Assembly (NCBI GenBank): GCA_964468125.1 | Contig: CAYXVF010000163.1 | Span: 1 to 8,597 of the forward strand | Length of the DNA: 8,597 nt | Source: CAYXVF01 sp964468125 | Lineage (GTDB): Bacteria; Myxococcota; XYA12-FULL-58-9; CAYXVF01 | Direction of reading: 5' to 3' | In this document: positions 1 to 4,518 of the stretch, in pieces | How the letters are laid out: each line of letters opens with the position of its first letter | Position numbering within the stretch: position 1 is the stretch's first letter | Notes under the pieces: model-generated | What the model was told of the DNA's origin: nothing | The model's database searches: none | The model's input: only the letters and a program-made list of their open reading frames with translations | Translations under genes and position numbers: made by a program

Positions 1-1
1 C

Positions 2-157
2 TCCAGTATCCCGCTCAACATCGGAGAGGGTTGCTACAGCCGGGGCGGCAATCAGCGATCGAGTCATCGCCCTGTTGTGGGGACTCACCCGAAAGCGCGC
101 CTGACTTCGCAGCGCGTACGCGCAAACAAAAAAGGGACCGACACCGCCACCCTCTGA
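2..157 (+). pseudogene. Partial, degraded four-helix-bundle protein (23S rRNA intervening-sequence type)
   Basis: The window opens inside this frame; the TGA stop is at 155-157. The first 18 residues read SSIPLNIGEGCYSRGGNQ. This resembles the helix-2 motif of the four-helix-bundle family first described in 23S rRNA intervening sequences and related to the Avd accessory protein, whose typical form is S(I/V)PLN(I/V)AEG followed by a YSRG-type stretch. The next 16 residues align without gaps to the family's usual 'RYH-x-ALGSARE' stretch as I remember it, but mostly as substitutions; only the glycine of ALGS is kept. The frame then ends roughly 40 residues before the usual C-terminus. I infer a decaying gene remnant rather than a working protein. 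Standalone members have no established function. The 5' part lies outside the window. The family match is from memory of the motif, not a search. Confidence 0.42.
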
Positions 158-417
158 CCCCGCGCCTTCGCCTCGACCCAGCCGTGTGAAGCCTAGCCGA
201 CTGAGGGCCAAATCGAGACGCGCACCCCGCGCGAGTCTTCGCCGCGTGCACCCTCCGCGGCTTACAAACCGACAATTCCCGCTCTCAGACGGGCGGAACG
301 ACCGTCTAACAGGCGATTCCGATCGGAGATGATTCACGCAACCGAAGCAACCCGGCGGGCGAGAATGTTAGTACCGGGTGAGTTCTAATCTCGCCGGGCC
401 CTCAGGAGGATGACGAC
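158..417. other. Non-coding leader region upstream of the EF-hand gene
   Basis: No convincing gene is seen on either strand in these 260 bases. Small symmetric elements are present: a 6-bp inverted repeat (AGACGG/CCGTCT, 287-292 and 302-307, loop of 9) and a perfect 10-bp palindrome TCCGATCGGA at 318-327. A TCTAAT hexamer at 384-389 matches five of six bases of the sigma-70 -10 element and lies about 28 bases before the GTG start, but no good -35 box is found 16-18 bp upstream. Promoter assignment is therefore unresolved. Confidence 0.4.
358..395 (+). promoter_or_regulatory. Stem-loop just upstream of the EF-hand gene's ribosome binding site
   Basis: GGCGAGA at 358-364 pairs perfectly with TCTCGCC at 389-395. 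Inside it TTAG (368-371) can pair with CTAA (385-388), leaving three unpaired bases on the left side only. The hairpin ends nine bases before the Shine-Dalgarno sequence at 404-410 and overlaps the TCTAAT -10-like hexamer. If transcription starts upstream it would be a leader hairpin; if TCTAAT is the true -10, the symmetry would instead be in promoter DNA. The pairing is seen directly; any role is inference. Confidence 0.28.
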
Positions 418-984
418 GTGCCCTTACCGATCGCAGAAGCTCCGAGCCATCTGTCGCGCACCCTGCTGCTCCGGGTCGACCGGAACGACGACATGAGCAT
501 CACCCTGGCCGAGGTGGACGCGTACGCATCACAACCCTTTGTGACCCGCTACGAGTCGTCGCAGCTCGCAGACCTCCGCCAGGCGGTTCTCGGACGCTCC
601 GACGGCATTGGCGGTCGCCGGGGCGCGCCGGAGCCGGATCGTCGGGCGAGTGGCGCCCCGGAACCGCGCGAGGAGAGCGAAGGCTGGTTTCAGAGCGCCA
701 TCAAGTGGCTCGGAGACCTGGGCGATTCCAAGCTCTTTCAGGGCGCCCTGATGGGCGTCGGCATCGCCGGTTTGGTCGGTTGGTTCGCGCCGCCGGTGGC
801 GGCCATCGCGGGCTTTCTCGGTTTTCTGACCTCAGCGAGCTCGATTCTCAGCGGACTGATCAACGAGGATCGCGAGGTCAACTGGTGGCAATTGCCGATC
901 GGTCTCTTACACGCATCGGGCACACCGTTCGGATTGCTCCTCGGCGGCGGCCTCGGGCTCCTCACCGTGCGAGATCAGTCGTGA
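418..984 (+). CDS. Hypothetical membrane-type protein with a single EF-hand loop
   Basis: 188 residues from a GTG start, chosen because a strong Shine-Dalgarno AGGAGGA (404-410) ends seven bases upstream. Residues 21-32 (DRNDDMSITLAE) fit the canonical EF-hand loop: D1, N3, D5, S7, I8, T9 and E12. They are flanked by helix-like segments (12-20 and 33-40), so one calcium-binding site is likely. Residues 61-89 are a Gly/Pro/Arg/Glu-rich linker. The C-terminal half is hydrophobic and glycine-rich: segments at about 106-123, 124-147 and 157-184, with GxxxG-like spacing, suggest two or three membrane-embedded or membrane-inserting helices. No signal peptide is visible. Its stop overlaps the start of the next gene (GTGA), implying translational coupling. 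I do not recognise the family. Possibilities are a calcium-responsive inner-membrane protein or, much more speculatively, a membrane-active effector; the sequence does not decide. Confidence 0.75.
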   Translation: MPLPIAEAPSHLSRTLLLRVDRNDDMSITLAEVDAYASQPFVTRYESSQLADLRQAVLGRSDGIGGRRGAPEPDRRASGAPEPREESEGWFQSAIKWLGDLGDSKLFQGALMGVGIAGLVGWFAPPVAAIAGFLGFLTSASSILSGLINEDREVNWWQLPIGLLHASGTPFGLLLGGGLGLLTVRDQS

Positions 985-1451
985 ATCCCTTTGCTGCGCT
1001 CGGAACGCCGCCCGCGGACGATCCGAAGGGTCAGCTCGAGTGGCTCGCGAACGCGCTCCGCGCTCTCGAGCAAGCAAAGGACCCAAAGTTGCGCCCGCTG
1101 AAAAAGCGCTTTGCGCGGGTGGTGTTTCTGTTCCAGCGGTCCGTGGATCGAGGCGAGGACGAAGCCTCAGCTCGTGCACGCATTCAGCCTGAAGTCGAGG
1201 CCCTGCTCGCCTCTGTGCTTCGCGCCATCGGTCGGACCCTCGGACAGATCGCCTCGGCGGTTCGGATGAAACACTCCCGCGGGTCGGTGGATCTCGGCGG
1301 CACGGCTCTCATCGTCGAGCTCGAGGCGGGAGCTCGACAATTTGCCGCCATGGCCGAGGCTCTCAGCCGGCGGGACGGGGACGCGATGGATGCCGCTCAG
1401 AGTCAGCTCCGTGAGTCTTCACGACGTCTGTCGATGGTGGTCCCTGCCTGA
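981..1451 (+). CDS. Hypothetical soluble helical protein, coupled to the EF-hand gene
   Basis: 156 residues from GTG 981, whose GTGA overlaps the stop of the upstream gene by four bases. The frame stays open further 5', but that part lies inside the upstream gene, so the coupled start is preferred. No independent Shine-Dalgarno is obvious, consistent with re-initiation. The protein is predicted almost wholly helical, rich in Ala, Arg, Leu and Glu, with no signal peptide and no membrane segment, so it is probably cytoplasmic. Charged stretches near 30-46 (KDPKLRPLKKRFAR) and 55-70 surround leucine/alanine-rich helices at about 70-95 and 110-150. No cysteine or catalytic motif is seen. I do not recognise the family. 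The overlap suggests it works with, or is made in proportion to, the EF-hand protein. The gene ends 12 bases before a convergent gene. Confidence 0.75.
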   Translation: MNPFAALGTPPADDPKGQLEWLANALRALEQAKDPKLRPLKKRFARVVFLFQRSVDRGEDEASARARIQPEVEALLASVLRAIGRTLGQIASAVRMKHSRGSVDLGGTALIVELEAGARQFAAMAEALSRRDGDAMDAAQSQLRESSRRLSMVVPA

Positions 1452-1463
1452 ACGGCGTGACCT

Positions 1464-1952
1464 TCACTGTCCGCCCTTGAAGTCACCGGTGAGCTGAACG
1501 TAGGCCATCTTCAGGTCCGACGTGATTCGTGTCATCGCCGCCGCCTCTTGGGGGCTCAAATTGCCGCGCGTCTTGTAATGAAGCATCGAAATGATGTCGA
1601 TGTACTCCCGCGCGAGCTCCGGGTTGCGGGGCATACCCTGCGACTGGGCCTCTGGGAGCGCGCCGAGGGCCGCCATCGCATTCGTTGCGAGGGACGCGAC
1701 GAAGGAGATGAAATCGATCCGGCCGGTGGGCTCGGGAATCTCTTCTCCGCCCGCAGGTGCCGCACCCTTCTGCTCTACCGGTCGTTCCTGGGCCGGCTGC
1801 GGGGCCGCCGGGGCGGGCTCTGGCGATTTCGGCCCCTCCGTTTCCTCAGCTCCCGCACGAACGTCCCCCTCTTCGGTGAAACGACGGCGGTCGACCACGC
1901 GAAAGCCCTTGGAGGCTCGCTCTTGCTCTTCGCGCTCTTCGTGATCGCTCAT
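1464..1952 (-). CDS. DUF1844 family protein
   Basis: 162 residues from ATG 1952, preceded on the minus strand by AAGGAG (1965-1960) seven bases upstream; the longer open frame upstream has no such site. Residues 1-30 are charged and include KGFRVVDRRRF. Residues 31-75 are a Pro/Ala/Glu-rich disordered linker. Residues about 76-154 form the DUF1844 domain: IDFISFVASLATNAMAALG, then REYIDIISMLHYKTRGNL, then a final helix with DLKMAYVQLTG. The 'IDxxxMLxxKTxGNL' core is the family's hallmark. No signal peptide is present, so it is probably cytoplasmic. The family is widespread in deltaproteobacteria, Acidobacteria and Planctomycetes and its function is unknown. It is the last gene of the minus-strand unit, 71 bases after the HtrA protease stop, and converges on the plus-strand gene ending at 1451. 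Confidence 0.9.
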   Translation of the reverse strand: MSDHEEREEQERASKGFRVVDRRRFTEEGDVRAGAEETEGPKSPEPAPAAPQPAQERPVEQKGAAPAGGEEIPEPTGRIDFISFVASLATNAMAALGALPEAQSQGMPRNPELAREYIDIISMLHYKTRGNLSPQEAAAMTRITSDLKMAYVQLTGDFKGGQ

Positions 1953-2023
1953 CACTCGGCTCCTTGTCGTCAATCGCTCCTTCGTTGCCACACGGGTGCC
2001 CCGCTGATCAAGCCGAACGAGCT

Positions 2024-3349
2024 CTAGAACGGAAAAGCCAGCTGCTGCCAAGCGCGGCCGCGTTGGATCAACAAGAGAAGCTCGCCTCGCCAGTAGCTCT
2101 CCGCCACGGCCGAGGCGAGCTGGTCTTTTCCGAGTACGCGTTTCGAGCTCACCGCCCGGATCCAATCTCCGGGACGCAAACGATAGCGGGTTGCGATGGA
2201 CCCGGGCGTGACGGACTCGACGACGACGGCCCCCTCAGGCAAGCGCGCCCGAGACGCCTCCGCACCGAGTAGCACCCGAAAGCGCAGGCCGGTTTTGTCG
2301 GTCGCACGCTCGAGGGCTTCGCTGGGGGTGAGCGCGGACGCTTCGATGCGGACGGTCTTCACCGCACCTCCGCGCCGAATGCGCAGGCTCGCGGACTGGC
2401 CCACGGTGTAGTCGCCGAGTCGGAAACGCAGGGCGTCTGGATCCGTCACCCGGTGCTTTCCCACCGACTCGATGATGTCGCCAGGCTTTAGGGCGCGACT
2501 CGCCGGACTGCCTCGCTCCACAGAGCTGACCACGACCCCGCGATCGGGCCGGACGCCGAAAGATTCCGCGAGCTCCCGCGTCAGTCTTTGAGTGTCGAAA
2601 CCGAAGAACGGCCGTCGAACCTCCGCGTAGCGCAGGAGGTCGTTGACGATGCGTTTCGCCTTGTCGATCGGGATCGCAAAACCGATCCCCTGAGCACGGC
2701 CGTAGATCGCGGTATTCACTCCGATGAGCGACCCCTCGATGTTGAGCAAGGCCCCACCGGAGTTGCCCGGGTTGATCGAAGCATCCGTCTGAATGAAGTC
2801 GAAGTAGGTTCGCTCCCCCGCGTTGATCGTTCGGTCTACGGCGCTGACGATTCCCGTAGTGACCGTATGCGCAAGGCCAAAGGGGTTGCCGATCGCGATC
2901 ACCGTCTCACCGATGAGCAGATCGTCGCTTCGTCCCATCGGCACGTAGGGGAGCGATTCCGAGCTCTCGATTTGGAGCACCGCCAGGTCGTGGTCCGGAG
3001 CGCTTCCGACAACTTCAGCGGTGAGGCCCCGTCCATCGGTGAGCTCGATTTCGACATCCCCACCGACGGAGATCACGTGATAATTCGTGAGCACGTATCC
3101 GTTGGGGGAGATGATCACACCGGATCCCTGAGAAGCGGTCTCCTGGTGCTGGCGGGGGTTGATGTCGCGGAAAAACCAATCCAATGGGTTCTGCCGGGAC
3201 GCGACCATGCGCCGGACCCGGACGCTCACGACCGCGGGCGAGGTCTTCGCCACCGCTTCCACGACGGCGGATCGACGCAGGTCCCGGGCGTCGGCAGAAT
3301 CGGGGGCGGTCGCGACGAGAGCCGCGAAAATCACAGCAGAGCGCGTCAT
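2024..3349 (-). CDS. Periplasmic HtrA/Deg-type serine protease with two PDZ domains
   Basis: 441 residues. Start ATG 3349 has GGAGGAG (3358-3352) two bases upstream and gives a plausible signal peptide: short basic N-terminus, hydrophobic AVIFAALVATA, likely cleavage after SADA (residue 21). A longer frame to 3472 would bury this signal. Residues 35-240 form the trypsin-like domain, with catalytic His91 (TNYHV), Asp121 (HDLAVL) and Ser197 (GNSGG). PDZ1 spans about 247-338 and PDZ2 about 340-437. Size and layout match the DegP/DegQ/MucD group of periplasmic proteases and chaperones that degrade misfolded envelope proteins, usually as trimers or larger oligomers with substrate bound through PDZ1. 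The triad is intact, so activity is expected. It is the middle gene of a three-gene unit, 31 bases after the small 71-residue gene. Assignment to DegP versus DegQ or MucD cannot be made from sequence alone, so no symbol is given. Confidence 0.95.
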   Translation of the reverse strand: MTRSAVIFAALVATAPDSADARDLRRSAVVEAVAKTSPAVVSVRVRRMVASRQNPLDWFFRDINPRQHQETASQGSGVIISPNGYVLTNYHVISVGGDVEIELTDGRGLTAEVVGSAPDHDLAVLQIESSESLPYVPMGRSDDLLIGETVIAIGNPFGLAHTVTTGIVSAVDRTINAGERTYFDFIQTDASINPGNSGGALLNIEGSLIGVNTAIYGRAQGIGFAIPIDKAKRIVNDLLRYAEVRRPFFGFDTQRLTRELAESFGVRPDRGVVVSSVERGSPASRALKPGDIIESVGKHRVTDPDALRFRLGDYTVGQSASLRIRRGGAVKTVRIEASALTPSEALERATDKTGLRFRVLLGAEASRARLPEGAVVVESVTPGSIATRYRLRPGDWIRAVSSKRVLGKDQLASAVAESYWRGELLLLIQRGRAWQQLAFPF

Positions 3350-3380
3350 GGCTCCTCCATCGAAGCCAGGGGCGACTCGG

Positions 3381-3596
3381 TTAGCTCGGCCGGGGCTCGC
3401 TCGGCGAAGCGTCCGACGGAGCCCGACCTTCCGAAACCTGTCCGTTACCTTCGACGGCGAAGTACTCCGCACGGTCGGAGACGTCAGGCTGCTTCAAGAG
3501 CCACTCCTGATAGTCCTTCCGGGTGGTCAGTCCCTGGCGGATGTGCCGGTCCACGAGCCGGGAGTCGAACAGGATTTCTTCGGGCAACTTTCGCAT
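3381..3596 (-). CDS. Small hypothetical protein, first gene of the HtrA operon
   Basis: 71 residues from ATG 3596. GAAAGG ends ten bases upstream (3612-3607) and a sigma-70-like promoter is correctly placed upstream. Residues 1-52 look like a compact helical, charged fold: MRKLPEEILFDSRLVDRHI followed by a second segment with TTRKDYQEWLLKQPDVSDRA. The last 20 residues are low-complexity Ser/Pro/Glu and probably disordered. No signal peptide, cysteine or membrane segment is seen, so it is probably cytoplasmic. I do not recognise a named family. The pattern of a small acidic/basic helical protein at the head of an operon could suit a regulator or adaptor, but that is only a guess. It overlaps, in another frame, the spurious upstream extension of the protease reading frame; the protease's true start lies 31 bases downstream of this gene's stop. 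Confidence 0.7.
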   Translation of the reverse strand: MRKLPEEILFDSRLVDRHIRQGLTTRKDYQEWLLKQPDVSDRAEYFAVEGNGQVSEGRAPSDASPSEPRPS

Positions 3597-3621
3597 GGCT
3601 TCACAACCTTTCAGTGGGCGT

Positions 3622-3650
3622 CATGTAGGTCCCCGAAACCGCTCAGTCAA
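3622..3650 (-). promoter_or_regulatory. Sigma-70-like promoter for the small protein-HtrA-DUF1844 operon
   Basis: On the minus strand a -35 box TTGACT (3650-3645, five of six to consensus) is separated by exactly 17 bp from TACATG (3627-3622, three of six). Predicted transcription would start near 3615, about 19 bases before ATG 3596 and just before the GAAAGG ribosome site. The -10 is weak, but spacing and position fit. I saw no sigma-E/ECF-type -35/-10 pair with proper spacing, so the operon may be driven by the housekeeping factor rather than an envelope-stress sigma factor. Confidence 0.42.
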
Positions 3651-3732
3651 TCCCTGTAGCCCTTTCGCGACGTTCCCCCTACCAATACACGTCCAGGGCT
3701 CCGAGGGGCGAGGCGCTCCCGGCGTCGGTGGA

Positions 3733-3767
3733 GGCTTCAGCGCCTCACCCCACAAGGCGCTGAAGCC
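3733..3767. repeat. Perfect 13-bp inverted repeat (stem-loop)
   Basis: GGCTTCAGCGCCT (3733-3745) and AGGCGCTGAAGCC (3755-3767) are exact reverse complements around a nine-base loop. The helix would be very stable in RNA or single-stranded DNA. No T-run follows on either strand and no gene ends here, so an ordinary intrinsic terminator is unlikely. It lies 137 bases upstream of the minus-strand operon start and about 300 bases upstream of the lipoprotein start. A dispersed REP-like element, a protein-binding site or an RNA leader structure are all possible. Confidence 0.6.
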
Positions 3768-3843
3768 GGCGGTGGAGCGGCGGACGGTCAACCGATGTCC
3801 GGCCAACGGTGAAGGGTTGATCCGACGGCCTCGGCCTCCGACA

Positions 3844-3892
3844 CGGAAACCGTTTCCGAGACCGAAACCGATTGCCGTTCCACCGAAAACCG
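3844..3892. repeat. Odd palindrome plus three spaced GAAA(A)CCG motifs
   Basis: CGGAAACCGTTTCCG (3844-3858) is a perfect seven-base inverted repeat around one central base. GAAACCG occurs at 3846-3852 (inside the palindrome) and 3864-3870, and GAAAACCG at 3885-3892, with starts 18 and 21 bases apart. The last two copies sit in an imperfect tandem unit of about 21 bp (ACCGAAACCGATTGCCGTTC-like). Phasing close to two helical turns suits a cluster of regulator binding sites, but no regulator is encoded nearby. Confidence 0.4.
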
Positions 3893-4069
3893 ACGCCGTG
3901 GCCGAATCTGTGACCCGTCACCGGAGAGATCCGGAAAGCACCAACCGGTCGAACTTCACTGCCGATTGCGAACGCACGCCGAGGCAAAACCAATTGGGCA
4001 TGTTGCGTGAATCTGAGGCGGGGCGCACTCTAGCGGTGGATGTGGTTGCAGCGAGCCAAAAGGATACGG

Positions 4070-4486
4070 ATGCGTGGCCTGGGGGTGCTCCTTTCGTGTG
4101 CCCTCGGCGCCTGCGCCGGCAAGTCGAGCTTCGTGCTCACCGGGACTGAGCGGGTCGCCCTCGCCGAAGAGACGCCGATCCAGCCCTACCTGACCGGGCT
4201 TCCCAAGGGACCCTACGATGAAATCGGTGTCGTGGAGGTGCGAGGGTTCACCCTCGAGGACCGGGTAGAGCGGGCCGCGCGCGTAGCCCGGCAGCACGGG
4301 GGCAATGCGATCATCCTCCTGAGCAGCAGCGTGCACGTCCAGGCGAATCCAGCGGTCGGAGGGGGCGCCGTGTTTGTGCCGGGGCCCTACTACTACGGTG
4401 CCTGGGCGATGCGGGCGCCTTCGTCTTCGGTCAACAGCTACGAGGTGGATCGCTACGTCGTGGCGTGGGTCGAGGACGCCGATTGA
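4070..4486 (+). CDS. Putative lipoprotein upstream of dnaG
   Basis: 138 residues from ATG 4070, chosen over the in-frame ATG at 4040 because AAAAGGA (4058-4064) lies five bases upstream and because this start gives a proper lipoprotein signal: MRG, hydrophobic LGVLLSCALGA, then lipobox LGAC with Cys15 as the acylation site. Residue 16 is Ala, not Asp, so outer-membrane sorting would be expected by the E. coli rule. Residues about 48-85 (YDEIGVVEVRG, then an Arg/Ala helix ending HGGNAIILL) look like the beta-alpha-beta 'GGNA' pattern of small bacterial envelope lipoproteins such as DUF4156-like proteins. This resemblance is loose. Residues 95-122 are a Gly/Tyr/Pro-rich stretch (FVPGPYYYG). Function is unknown. 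It is 32 bases upstream of dnaG on the same strand and probably co-transcribed, an unusual partner for primase. Confidence 0.85.
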   Translation: MRGLGVLLSCALGACAGKSSFVLTGTERVALAEETPIQPYLTGLPKGPYDEIGVVEVRGFTLEDRVERAARVARQHGGNAIILLSSSVHVQANPAVGGGAVFVPGPYYYGAWAMRAPSSSVNSYEVDRYVVAWVEDAD

Positions 4487-4518
4487 CACGATCGCGAGTC
4501 CAAACCTATGGCGGGTGG

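Larger units (their letters stand above)
3651..4069. other. Divergent intergenic region with repeats and stem-loops
   Basis: About 420 bases between the minus-strand operon and the lipoprotein gene. Open frames crossing it are low-complexity Pro/Arg-rich or lack ribosome sites, so I call no gene. It contains the 13-bp stem-loop at 3733-3767, a possible competing arm at 3710-3717, the odd palindrome at 3844-3858, and three GAAA(A)CCG motifs between 3846 and 3892. I could not identify a confident promoter for the lipoprotein-dnaG direction; candidates between 3966 and 4034 each match only three bases of a -10 box or have poor spacing. Confidence 0.5.

Noticed and set aside
15..275. Minus-strand 86-residue open frame in the left intergenic region
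   Set aside because: Arg/Ser-rich low-complexity translation, no ribosome site, and it overlaps the better-supported four-helix-bundle remnant on the other strand.
705..980. 5' extension of the second gene's frame to 705
   Set aside because: It lies wholly inside the EF-hand gene and encodes an Arg-rich shadow; the GTG at 981 overlapping the upstream stop is the natural start.
2588..3628. 346-residue plus-strand open frame
   Set aside because: Antisense shadow of the HtrA gene, whose catalytic motifs are unmistakable; the shadow translation is Arg/Asp/Gly-rich without family features.
3821..3892. Possible CRISPR-like or iteron origin array
   Set aside because: Only three short, unevenly spaced motif copies; no uniform repeat-spacer structure, AT-rich unwinding region, or rep/cas gene.
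3951..3972. GAACTT resembling a sigma-E -35 element upstream of the lipoprotein gene
   Set aside because: No TCTGA-like -10 at the required spacing of about 16 bp.
3523..4149. 208-residue plus-strand frame across the divergent intergenic region
   Set aside because: Low-complexity Pro/Arg/Lys content produced by the GAAACCG repeats, no ribosome site, and overlap with the small gene and the lipoprotein gene.
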